A stretch of DNA of 5,301 bases, taken from Gammaproteobacteria bacterium. Its GTDB lineage: Bacteria > Pseudomonadota > Gammaproteobacteria > SZUA-229. Shown here piece after piece: positions 1-5,301 of this stretch (position 1 is the stretch's first letter; each line of letters starts with the position of its first letter). Below the pieces are notes generated by a model. The model made no database searches, was not told the DNA's origin, and saw only the letters and a program-made list of their open reading frames with translations. The DNA lies in the NCBI GenBank assembly GCA_029287815.1, contig JARFQK010000077.1, positions 1-5,301 of the forward strand, written 5' to 3'. The translations under genes and the position numbers were made by a program.

Positions 1-477
1 GTCCATGTGGTCGGCCTGATGGCAGTTCCGGCATGCCCGAGAGTCGGTTTCCTGCATCTTGTCCCAGACACGCTGGGCAAGCACCAGGCGCTTGGCTTCG
101 TATTTTTCCGGTGAATCGATCGTGCCCAGCATCTTGTGCCATATTTCGCGTGTGGCTTCGACTTTGCGCATCACTTTGTGTACGAAGTCCTTCGGCACGT
201 GACAGTCCGGACAGGTGGCGCTGACACCGGTGCGGTTACTGAAGTGGGCTGTTTGCTTGTACTCGGAGAACACAAAATTCTCCATCTCGTGACAGGAGAC
301 GCAGAACTCCTCGGTGTTGGTAACGGCCATCGAGTAATTGAAGCCCCCGACGGCCAGAACGCCGACGACGAATCCGGCGATCAGCAACAAGCCCAGAGAA
401 TATTTTGGCGACGGTGAACTAATTGCCTGCCAGATACGGCTTATGAACCCTTTTTTGTCCTTTGATTGATCACTCAT
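1..477 (-). CDS. napC: NapC/NirT-family membrane-anchored multihaem cytochrome c (3' end cut by window edge)
   Basis: This family takes electrons from membrane quinol and passes them to periplasmic reductases such as NapAB. The frame was translated by hand and is open from ATG at 477 to the window edge, giving 159 residues. After a basic N-terminus, one hydrophobic anchor spans about residues 27-45 and leads into a GGFN motif. Three CxxCH haem sites follow: CVSCH at 59-63, CPDCH at 89-93 and CRNCH at 149-153. Met65 in CHEM is a plausible haem ligand, as in the family. The stretches TNTEEFC and TCPDCHVP closely resemble E. coli NapC as I recall it. The family usually has four haems and about 190-200 residues, so the fourth CxxCH and about 40 residues should lie beyond position 1. 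The Shine-Dalgarno signal is weak. Family membership is firm. The exact partner (NapA, or another periplasmic reductase as for NirT or TorC relatives) depends on genes outside the window. Confidence 0.9.
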   Translation of the reverse strand, partial: MSDQSKDKKGFISRIWQAISSPSPKYSLGLLLIAGFVVGVLAVGGFNYSMAVTNTEEFCVSCHEMENFVFSEYKQTAHFSNRTGVSATCPDCHVPKDFVHKVMRKVEATREIWHKMLGTIDSPEKYEAKRLVLAQRVWDKMQETDSRACRNCHQADHMD

Positions 478-552
478 AACAGGTACCCGTGTGTATGTCG
501 AAGGGGTGTCTCACCCCAACGCTGCTTACGCAAGCATCATGAAGATTTCATC

Positions 553-633
553 GGTCATTGCGAGCTACGAGGCAATCTCTTCCAGAGTGACGCAACGCTG
601 ACTGAGATCGCCGCGCTACCGCTCGCGATGACG
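553..633 (-). repeat. 81-bp intergenic palindromic element (GTCATTGCGAGC family), copy 1
   Basis: The left arm, from 553, reads GGTCATTGCGAGC. The right arm, ending at 633, reads as CGTCATCGCGAGC on the opposite strand, so the transcript can fold into a long imperfect hairpin with a central loop of about 25 nt. Read on the minus strand it is the same length as the copy at 4608-4688. The first 30 bases of the two copies match at 28 positions. Elements with these ends are widespread in gammaproteobacterial intergenic DNA and are usually non-coding. It lies in the probable napC leader or upstream region, where a hairpin could affect transcript processing, but that is inference. Confidence 0.85.
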
Positions 634-699
634 CTGTTTTGCTGTTCCTCGCGGTCATAGTGAATGCCATTCGTACTCAGACCCCTTGGTTACGGTATG

Positions 700-723
700 C
701 TCTCGCGCTATCGAGAGATTTTT
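700..723 (+). terminator. Short hairpin with T-run
   Basis: CTCTCG (700-705) and CGAGAG (712-717) form a perfect 6-bp stem around a 6-nt loop, followed by ATTTTT on the plus strand. The shape suits a weak plus-strand intrinsic terminator, yet no plus-strand gene ends here. Read on the minus strand it would fall just inside the transcript made from the candidate promoter at 725-753, as a 5' leader hairpin. Which role, if either, is real cannot be decided from the sequence. Confidence 0.3.
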
Positions 724-724
724 C

Positions 725-753
725 AGCATAGCGGAAAGCTTGCCGGGTCTCAA
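725..753 (-). promoter_or_regulatory. Candidate sigma-70 promoter upstream of napC
   Basis: On the minus strand, TTGAGA (748-753, five of six matches to the -35 consensus) and TATGCT (725-730, four of six to the -10) are separated by exactly 17 bp. Transcription would start near 718 and give napC a leader of about 240 nt containing the hairpin at 700-717 and the palindromic repeat. This would let napC be expressed separately from moaA-napF. The site is a consensus match only. Confidence 0.35.
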
Positions 754-906
754 TACGGTCTCGTCAAGAAACCAGCAAATCTTAGATAATTCCTTGGTGA
801 ATCCTAAGCCATTGGCGTACTTACGTTTTTTGTCGACCTTTTGTCTCTGACATGGATGCGTTCGTGCTGCGTTTCCGTTTGCAGATCTGCTGGTCGTATC
901 TGTTGG

Positions 907-1449
907 TCAGGGCCCAGGTCCGAGTGATGTGATGCGAAGAGACTGGACCGGACAGGCAGCGATGCAGATACCGCAAGTGGTGCAGGCATCATCGTCGACC
1001 AGCGGTCGGCGATGATGCCGGGTTTTGATGGCCTGGTGGGGACAACGGCTGCTGCAGGACATGCAGATGATATCTTTCCACGCGATGCAGGTGGCGCGGT
1101 CCAGGATCAGCTCGCCGATGCGGGGCACCGGCTCGTTGCTGGCGTCGATATCGATAGGGCAGGCTTCGACACAGGCGTGACAGAACGTACAACCCGCTGA
1201 AGCGAAACCCAGATACGGTACACCGGCATGGCTGTGGTGCTGCGGGTGGATACGGATGATAGCGGGCTCACAGGCAGCCACGCACGGTTGTGTGCAACCC
1301 GGGCAGTGTGACTGCAGCGGCAGGCCCTGATGCCAGGGCGGTGCTGGCCCCAGCGGGTTCTGCTGTTGGCTGACCTCGGCGCGCCCCTCGCGTGTCAGGT
1401 AGGCGCCGCGTAAGAAGGCTCTGCGATTGACGTCGACTTTCTTACTCAA
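907..1449 (-). CDS. napF: Ferredoxin-type protein NapF, four [4Fe-4S] clusters
   Basis: NapF is a cytoplasmic iron-sulfur protein linked to periplasmic nitrate reductase; in E. coli it interacts with NapA and is thought to help its maturation before export. The product has 180 residues, against about 164 in E. coli. Four cysteine groups appear in the family order: C49/C52/C56/C60, C87/C90/C93/C97 followed by P, the wider-spaced C121/C129/C132/C136, and C156/C159/C162/C166 followed by P. The irregular third group and the N-terminal RRAFLRG stretch both match NapF. The start is TTG at 1449, with AGGAA 11 nt upstream (1461-1465); no ATG occurs before the first cluster. The gene follows moaA after 21 bp on the same strand, which implies co-transcription. 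The usual downstream neighbours napD and napA are absent from the window. An unassigned polyferredoxin is possible, but the cluster pattern favours NapF. Confidence 0.88.
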   Translation of the reverse strand: MSKKVDVNRRAFLRGAYLTREGRAEVSQQQNPLGPAPPWHQGLPLQSHCPGCTQPCVAACEPAIIRIHPQHHSHAGVPYLGFASAGCTFCHACVEACPIDIDASNEPVPRIGELILDRATCIAWKDIICMSCSSRCPHQAIKTRHHRRPLVDDDACTTCGICIAACPVQSLRITSLGPGP

Positions 1450-1470
1450 TGGAACGTGTTTTCCTGGGTG

Positions 1471-2493
1471 TCACCCACCTGTCATGCTCATCAAGCGCAC
1501 GACCTGTCCCGGATGGTTTCGAAAATCGTGTTTTTCAGGTTTGATCGCAATCGCATCCAGGATCGCGTTTTTCAGACCGTCTTCGCTGATGCCCTGCCGA
1601 AGCAATGGCCGCAGCTCATACTTGTGGTCCTGGCCAAGGCACAGGTAGAGGGTGCCGTCTACGGACAGGCGCACGCGGTTGCAGGTCTCGCAGAAATGCT
1701 GGGAGATTGGTGTGATGAAGCCGATGCGCAGATCGGAATCCTTGACCTGCACATAACGGGCGGGTCCGCCTCCCGGCATCACACCCGGGATAAGATCGAA
1801 GCGTCTGTCGAGGCTTTGTTTGACGTGTTGCAGGTCCAGGTAATGCCTGCTCGCGTTCATTCCAGTCTCGCCGACCGGCATGGTTTCGATGAACCGTAGC
1901 GTGAAGCCATGCTCGATGCAGAACTCGACCATATCCTCGAATTCATCGTCGTTGATGCCTTTCATCGCGACCATGTTGATCTTGATCGGGTCCATGCCGC
2001 AGTCTTTGGCGGCCATCAGGCCTGCGATCACGGCTTCCAGGCTGCCGCCGGTGATCTGTTCAAAGCGCTCAGGTTTCAGGCTATCGAGGCTGACGTTGAT
2101 TCTGGATACGCCGGCATGATGCAGGGCCTGGGCGTGCCTGGCGAGCAGCACAGCGTTCGTGCTCAGTGATAGATCCTGAATGCCGTCCAGCTGGTACAGT
2201 CGACCGGCTAGGCCGGCAAGGTCTTTGCGCACCAGCGGCTCACCGCCGGTAATCCTGACTCGGGCTACGCCCAAGTCGGCGAAGGCGGCGATCACGCGCT
2301 CGATTTCGTCGAATGTTAGCCAGTGGGAAGGTTGTTCGAAGTCTTTGAAATGCTTAGGCAGGCAATAGAAACAACGCAGATTGCATTTGTCCGTCACCGA
2401 CAAACGCACGTATGAAATCGTGCGATTGAACGGATCGACCAGACTTCTCGCGATGTTCTCGGACCTGTCGTCCGGTGTTCGCCCGGTGCTCAT
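1471..2493 (-). CDS. moaA: GTP 3',8-cyclase MoaA (radical SAM), molybdopterin synthesis
   Basis: MoaA converts GTP to 3',8-cyclo-7,8-dihydro-GTP, which MoaC turns into cyclic pyranopterin monophosphate, the first step of molybdenum cofactor synthesis in the cytoplasm. The 340-residue product (E. coli about 329) has the radical SAM motif C37/C41/C44 within TDKCNLRCFYC, the SAM-binding ITGGEP at 81-86, and the C-terminal substrate-side cluster C268/C271/C285. It ends in the double glycine GG needed for activity in the family. The frame is open further upstream to TTG at 2553, but ATG at 2493 is preferred. It places the conserved RLSVTD segment at the usual distance from the N-terminus, and the extra upstream codons overlap a perfect TATAAT box at 2521-2526. 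The Shine-Dalgarno signal is weak. The gene is divergent from moaB and lies just upstream of napF. Confidence 0.95.
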   Translation of the reverse strand: MSTGRTPDDRSENIARSLVDPFNRTISYVRLSVTDKCNLRCFYCLPKHFKDFEQPSHWLTFDEIERVIAAFADLGVARVRITGGEPLVRKDLAGLAGRLYQLDGIQDLSLSTNAVLLARHAQALHHAGVSRINVSLDSLKPERFEQITGGSLEAVIAGLMAAKDCGMDPIKINMVAMKGINDDEFEDMVEFCIEHGFTLRFIETMPVGETGMNASRHYLDLQHVKQSLDRRFDLIPGVMPGGGPARYVQVKDSDLRIGFITPISQHFCETCNRVRLSVDGTLYLCLGQDHKYELRPLLRQGISEDGLKNAILDAIAIKPEKHDFRNHPGQVVRLMSMTGG

Positions 2494-2520
2494 GTGCTCG
2501 CGCGATGCTGTTTCATGGCC

Positions 2521-2553
2521 ATTATAAACGCATAGTAACACCAGTGCTGTCAA
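2521..2553 (-). promoter_or_regulatory. Candidate moaA promoter
   Basis: On the minus strand there is a perfect -10 box TATAAT (2521-2526). A perfect TTGACA (2548-2553) lies upstream, but the 21-bp gap is too long for a standard sigma-70 promoter, and at 17 bp the -35 is poor (CAGCAC). That pattern suits a promoter helped by an activator. Initiation near 2514 would leave a leader of about 20 nt before ATG 2493, too short for a riboswitch. This supports 2493 over 2553 as the moaA start. Confidence 0.45.
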
Positions 2554-2571
2554 TATCTAAATCACTATCGC

Positions 2572-2587
2572 TATGGGAAGTCCCATA
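2572..2587. promoter_or_regulatory. Perfect 7-2-7 palindrome, operator candidate
   Basis: TATGGGA (2572-2578) and TCCCATA (2581-2587) are exact inverted repeats around AG. The site lies in the divergent moaA-moaB control region, about 65 bp upstream of the predicted moaA start point and about 110 bp before moaB. The size and symmetry suit a dimeric regulator able to act on both directions. The 7-2-7 layout resembles NarL/NarP sites, but the heptamers do not fit TACYYMT well, and the resemblance to ModE sites is slight, so no regulator is assigned. Confidence 0.4.
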
Positions 2588-2697
2588 TTGCTATTTTTCC
2601 GTACGCTTCATCGGTTGCTTTCTAATCGATCATGATAATGGAATAATGCGTTGCAGTCAGGCTAGTCAGTTTTAAGTCTAAATTGGGAAGGTGAATA

Positions 2698-3216
2698 ATG
2701 AGTGAGCGTGAGCCAATAGCGGTCAATATTGCGATTATGACGGTGTCCGATAGCAGAACCGAAGAGACCGATAGTTCCGGTGCGCTACTGGTCGAGCGAT
2801 TGACCGAAGCCGGCCATACGCTCGCCGAGAAGGTCATCGTTCCCGATAACATTTATAGTATTCGCGAAGTGATGTCACGCTGGATCGCCGACCCCGAGGT
2901 GTTCGCGATAATCAGCACTGGCGGGACCGGCTTGACCGGCCGGGACATCACCCCTGAAGCGGTTGCACCTTTGTTGGACAAGGAGATCGCGGGCATCGGT
3001 GAACTGTTCCGCTGGATTTCGTACCAGGACATCAAGACCTCAACAGTGGCCTCGCGTGCGCTCGGCGGCGTCGCGAACGGTACCTTCGTCTTTTGCCTGC
3101 CAGGGTCGACCGGCGCCTGCCGCACCGGTTGGGACGACGTCATCGGCCCGCAGCTGGACTACAGCAACCGGCCGTGCAACATGGTCGAGCTGATGCCGCG
3201 GTTGTTGGAAAAATGA
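2698..3216 (+). CDS. moaB: Molybdenum cofactor protein MoaB (MoaB/MogA family)
   Basis: MoaB belongs to the MoCF/MogA fold family that binds molybdopterin. MogA-type members adenylylate molybdopterin before molybdenum insertion; E. coli MoaB itself has no firm role, while MoaB in organisms lacking MogA is thought to do this step. The 172-residue product opens with IAIMTVSDSR (about residues 11-20). It carries STGGTGLTGRD (93-103) and the C-terminal LPGSTGACRTGWDDVIGPQLD pattern ending in a conserved RPCN. These match MoaB rather than MogA, and the length fits E. coli MoaB (about 170). ATG at 2698 has a good ribosome site, GGGAAGG at 2685-2691. Its stop overlaps the moeA start, so translation is probably coupled. 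With moeA next and no mogA in view, it is the likely adenylyltransferase here; that role is inference. Confidence 0.93.
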   Translation: MSEREPIAVNIAIMTVSDSRTEETDSSGALLVERLTEAGHTLAEKVIVPDNIYSIREVMSRWIADPEVFAIISTGGTGLTGRDITPEAVAPLLDKEIAGIGELFRWISYQDIKTSTVASRALGGVANGTFVFCLPGSTGACRTGWDDVIGPQLDYSNRPCNMVELMPRLLEK

Positions 3217-4460
3217 CAGATAGAACGCGTCCGTCTGAAGCAGATGCCTGCGCTTCGCCTGACCTGATTCCGGTCGATAGCGCAGTTGCGCTGATGCTGG
3301 CTGCAGCCGCGCCGGTGCCTGAGACCGAAAGCCTTGCGCTGACGGACAGTCTTGGGCGCGTGCTCGCAGAGGATGTGAGCGCAGCGATCGCCGTGCCGGG
3401 CTACGACAACAGCGCGATGGACGGCTACGCGGTCAGCAGTACTGACTGCGCTGAAGCTGGCCGCTCATTGAAAGTCAGTCAACGCATTGCAGCGGGCCAG
3501 ACCGGCGATAAGCTCGATGCCGGCACCGCAGCGAGAATATTTACCGGAGCGCCTGTGCCTGAAGGTGCGGATGCTGTAGTCATGCAAGAGCGCTGTCAGG
3601 CCCAAGGCGATCAGGTGATTGTGAATACTGCGGTGGTCGTGGGTGAGAACATACGCCGGGCGGGTGAAGACATTGCTCTTGGCGGTGTTGTGCTCAGAGC
3701 GGGCACCCTCATTCGTCCGCAGGATCAGGGCTTGATCGCATCGGTGGGTCAGCAGAGCGTCACCGTACGCAGAAAGCTCAAGGTGGCCACGTTCTTCACT
3801 GGCGACGAACTGGTCGAACCCGGTCAGCCACTAGCGCCGGGCCAGATATACAACTCCAATCGCTATACATTGAATGCTCTGCTGCAGTCGATCGGATGCG
3901 CCGTTAACGATCTGGGTATTGTGCCGGATACGCTGGAGGCGACGCTGGACGTGTTGCAGCAGGCCGCTGTGGATGCGGATCTTGTTCTGACCAGTGGCGG
4001 CGTATCGGTCGGTGAGGAAGATTATGTCCGCGTCGCACTGCAGCAGCTTGGCGAGCTGAACATGTGGCGCATCAATATGAAACCCGGAAAGCCAGTCGCT
4101 TTCGGCAGGGTAGGTGATGCGCTGTTCATGGGCTTGCCGGGTAATCCGGTATCGGTGTTCGTGACCTTCCTGATTTTTGCGCGCCCGCTGATCCTGAAGC
4201 TGCAAGGTGCAGCAATGACCGATCCGCAGGTGTTGTCGCTACGTTCGGGTTTTGACTGGGACGGTGGTAAACGCCAGGAATATCTACGTGTGCGCGTAAG
4301 GCATGATGACCATGGCGCCTACGCTGAACTCTATCCGCACCAGGGCTCGGGTGTATTGAGTTCAGCCAGTTGGGCCGATGGTTTGGCGATCATCGAACCG
4401 GGCATAACGATGCACGTTGGCGATCTTGTGCAATATATCCCGTTTAAGGGGCTGTGTTAA
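3213..4460 (+). CDS. moeA: Molybdopterin molybdenumtransferase MoeA
   Basis: MoeA inserts molybdate into adenylylated molybdopterin, releasing AMP and forming active molybdenum cofactor in the cytoplasm. The 415-residue product is close to E. coli MoeA (411). Visible family blocks are PGYDNSAMDGYA (62-73, including the conserved Asp70), TGAPVPEGADAVVMQE (111-126), GENIRRAGEDI (144-154), SGGVSVGEEDY (261-271), PGKPVAFG (291-298) and GLPGNPVSVFVTF (307-319). A short MoeA C-terminal domain with the QGSGVLSS segment follows. The start is ATG at 3213, overlapping the moaB TGA in ATGA; an earlier in-frame start at 3093 would add 40 residues read out of frame from moaB and is not needed. It is the second gene of a moaB-moeA operon and faces the minus-strand gene at 4728. 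Confidence 0.95.
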   Translation: MTDRTRPSEADACASPDLIPVDSAVALMLAAAAPVPETESLALTDSLGRVLAEDVSAAIAVPGYDNSAMDGYAVSSTDCAEAGRSLKVSQRIAAGQTGDKLDAGTAARIFTGAPVPEGADAVVMQERCQAQGDQVIVNTAVVVGENIRRAGEDIALGGVVLRAGTLIRPQDQGLIASVGQQSVTVRRKLKVATFFTGDELVEPGQPLAPGQIYNSNRYTLNALLQSIGCAVNDLGIVPDTLEATLDVLQQAAVDADLVLTSGGVSVGEEDYVRVALQQLGELNMWRINMKPGKPVAFGRVGDALFMGLPGNPVSVFVTFLIFARPLILKLQGAAMTDPQVLSLRSGFDWDGGKRQEYLRVRVRHDDHGAYAELYPHQGSGVLSSASWADGLAIIEPGITMHVGDLVQYIPFKGLC

Positions 4461-4502
4461 GCCCGCATTTATCACCAAAATCAGGGGAGCAGGCGCAGGA
4501 GC

Positions 4503-4582
4503 GATAAGCGTAGCCATCGCGACGCGAGGCTGTAGGGTGCGCCGTGCCCACCGCGGATCCTCGGTTCGCTGGGTTGCTTATC
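4503..4582. repeat. Second type of intergenic palindromic element, degenerate
   Basis: GATAAGC (4503-4509) and GCTTATC (4576-4582) are exact 7-bp inverted ends of an 80-bp stretch. An inner GC-rich hairpin, GGTGCGC CGT GCCCACC, pairs at six of seven positions. The ends and the TAGGGTGCGC core resemble a class of repeats common between genes in Gammaproteobacteria. Only one copy is in the window, so the assignment rests on its internal symmetry and on resemblance from memory. Confidence 0.45.
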
Positions 4583-4607
4583 TTAAGCACGAACAAGAGC
4601 ACAGCTG

Positions 4608-4688
4608 CGTCATCGCGAGCGATAGCGCGGCGATCTTTTGCCGCTTTGCATCAACGTATAGGAGACTGCTTCGTTCCTCGCAATGACG
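4608..4688 (+). repeat. 81-bp intergenic palindromic element (GTCATTGCGAGC family), copy 2
   Basis: The left arm begins CGTCATCGCGAGC at 4608 and the right arm ends CTCGCAATGACG at 4688, forming an imperfect long hairpin. It has the same length as copy 1 and lies in the opposite orientation. Flanking bases (ACAGC just outside the arm) are also shared. It sits in the convergent gap between moeA and the minus-strand envelope gene, so a transcript from either side could fold it. Confidence 0.85.
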
Positions 4689-4710
4689 GCAGGGTCCGTG
4701 TCTTTTTTTT
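4686..4710 (+). terminator. Candidate moeA transcription terminator
   Basis: ACGG (4686-4689) and CCGT (4696-4699) form a small stem, followed after three bases by eight T residues (4703-4710). The larger palindrome ending at 4688 may supply additional hairpin structure. The small stem is weak by itself, but the position after moeA and the long T-run make it the best terminator candidate in this gap. Confidence 0.4.
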
Positions 4711-4727
4711 AGTAAGTCCCCTTCGTG

Positions 4728-5301
4728 TCAGAAATAGTACTGGTAATTGAGCCGCACATCCGAAAACTCATCAACGTCCTGCCATTCGTATTTTGCGGAT
4801 AGATTGACCGAGTGGTTGGTCGTGATCACGAAATTCTGAGTATAAGCTGCGCGCAGGCGATACAGTCCGTCGAGGAAATGCTCGCCGCTAAAAGCCAGAT
4901 GTGCGGTCGATCGACCGAAATGCTGCAGTATGCCGGTTGCGAAGCCAAGTGCCGGTTCGACCGCTCGCTTTAACTGCTTGTTGAATTCGAGCCGGCCTGT
5001 GGCCAGTGTGTAGATCTGGCCGTTTTCCAGCAGCCGCCAGCTGCCGCCACCGCCGCCGGTGACGTGGGCTGTCAGCTGGTCGATGCCCTTGGTCAACTGC
5101 CTTTCCAGGCCGGCATAGATTTTCCATGATAGTGGCTTGAAAAAGCGTGTTCGCGGCGTTACCGAGAATATGTCGACCAGATCCAGTTGATAGAGGCTGA
5201 CCGATTCATTTTCTTCGGCGCGGATTTGCACGCTGCCGATGTTGATCTGCGCGCCGCGAAGGAATCCCTTGGCGTTATCTTCAAGATCATGAAATGACAT
5301 C
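4728..5301 (-). CDS. C-terminal part of a probable DUF4105-family envelope protein (5' end cut by window edge)
   Basis: The visible frame gives 190 residues to TGA at 4728-4730. The ATG at 5300 is most likely an internal methionine, since the stretch F-HDLEDN-KGFLRGAQI resembles the middle of larger proteins that have an N-terminal DUF4105 (Lnb-type periplasmic protease-like) domain. Other marks are LVDIFSV-PR-RFFKPLSWK (about 41-60), GLERQL (64-69), a glycine-rich TGGGGGSWRL (81-90), alternating amphipathic strands, and a final aromatic YQYYF. These suggest a beta-rich domain, possibly an outer-membrane barrel, because barrels often end in Phe. The catalytic-like N-terminal domain and any signal peptide would lie beyond 5301. 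No link with molybdenum or nitrate is visible; it merely converges on moeA. The family call is from remembered motif patterns. Confidence 0.6.
   Translation of the reverse strand, partial: MSFHDLEDNAKGFLRGAQINIGSVQIRAEENESVSLYQLDLVDIFSVTPRTRFFKPLSWKIYAGLERQLTKGIDQLTAHVTGGGGGSWRLLENGQIYTLATGRLEFNKQLKRAVEPALGFATGILQHFGRSTAHLAFSGEHFLDGLYRLRAAYTQNFVITTNHSVNLSAKYEWQDVDEFSDVRLNYQYYF

Larger units (their letters stand above)
478..906. other. 429-bp gene-poor interval between napF and napC
   Basis: No recognisable protein family or RNA gene is seen here. The stretch holds an 81-bp palindromic repeat (553-633), a short hairpin followed by T residues on the plus strand (700-723), a candidate minus-strand promoter (725-753), and an 83-codon minus-strand frame continuing in phase after the napF stop (655-906). 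Four or five other nap genes often sit between napF and napC in other bacteria. None of them, and no clear remnant of them, can be read here. Confidence 0.6.
655..906 (-). other. Open frame following napF in phase, function unknown
   Basis: After the napF stop at 907-909, the same frame stays open for 83 codons until TGA at 655-657. The only ATG inside is at 729, which would give a 24-residue peptide beginning MLKNLSIAREH; a TTG at 753 would give 32 residues. The translation is mixed polar and charged with a basic patch (KKRK), and I recognise no family. Its length is only mildly unlikely by chance. It could be a decayed gene, a C-terminal remnant, or noise. NapF is already full length without it, so it is not needed as an extension. 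A candidate promoter overlaps it, which argues against coding use of the upstream half. Confidence 0.2.

Noticed and set aside
466..660. 64-codon plus-strand open frame
   Set aside because: Its translation is mostly the palindromic repeat and it overlaps the napC start on the other strand.
1396..1449. Twin-arginine export signal in NapF (RRAFLRG)
   Set aside because: No hydrophobic segment follows, and NapF is a cytoplasmic protein whose relatives have a similar arginine pair.
1456..2368. Several plus-strand open frames across moaA
   Set aside because: They are antisense shadows of moaA with no family features.
2494..2553. Extended moaA start at TTG 2553 (360 residues)
   Set aside because: The added codons overlap a perfect TATAAT box and give a hydrophobic stretch not expected in MoaA; ATG 2493 fits the family length.
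2549..2565. FNR site near the moaA promoter
   Set aside because: One half-site (ATCAC) matches four of five bases, but the other half matches only two of five.
2494..2697. Molybdenum cofactor riboswitch ahead of moaA
   Set aside because: The predicted leader is only about 20 nt, and no long structured motif is visible on the transcribed side.
3093..3212. Extended moeA start at 3093 (455 residues)
   Set aside because: The extra 40 residues are the moaB coding sequence read in another frame; ATG 3213 with the ATGA overlap gives normal MoeA length.
553..4688. CRISPR array or insertion sequence
   Set aside because: There are only two distant repeat copies, no regular spacing, and no transposase gene.
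4417..4750. Two overlapping plus-strand open frames after moeA
   Set aside because: They translate the intergenic repeats; the stretch DCFVPRND is a typical false product of this repeat family.

Overview
The window looks like a chromosomal segment from a respiring, probably nitrate-reducing Gammaproteobacterium. The protein families present (NapC/NirT, NapF, MoaA, MoaB, MoeA and a DUF4105-type C-terminus) fit this, as do the two copies of the GTCATTGCGAGC-type intergenic palindrome common in that class. The sequence alone does not name a species.

Layout. Positions 1-477 (minus) hold the first 159 residues of a membrane-anchored multihaem cytochrome c of the NapC/NirT family, cut by the left window edge. 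Positions 478-906 are a gene-poor stretch with one 81-bp palindromic repeat, a hairpin, a candidate minus-strand promoter and an unexplained open frame. Positions 907-1449 (minus) encode the four-cluster ferredoxin NapF from a TTG start. Positions 1471-2493 (minus) encode MoaA, only 21 bp upstream of napF, so the two are probably co-transcribed. A 204-bp divergent control region (2494-2697) separates moaA from the plus-strand pair moaB (2698-3216) and moeA (3213-4460), which overlap by 4 nt as ATGA. Positions 4461-4727 hold two intergenic palindromic elements and a T-run terminator candidate. Positions 4728-5301 (minus) are the C-terminal 190 residues of a probable DUF4105-family envelope protein, cut by the right edge.

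How the genes fit together. MoaA starts molybdopterin synthesis from GTP, MoaB/MogA-type proteins adenylylate molybdopterin, and MoeA inserts molybdenum. The periplasmic nitrate reductase NapA needs this cofactor, NapF is a cytoplasmic Fe-S protein associated with NapA maturation, and NapC passes electrons from quinol to the periplasmic reductase. The window therefore joins cofactor supply to the accessory side of periplasmic nitrate respiration, although the catalytic genes napA and napB and also napD, napG and napH are not in view.

I see no wholly new system. The points most worth a second look are the moaA-napF coupling, the perfect 7-2-7 palindrome in the divergent control region, the near-identical repeat arms in opposite orientation on either side of the napF-moaA-moaB-moeA block, and the open frame behind napF.
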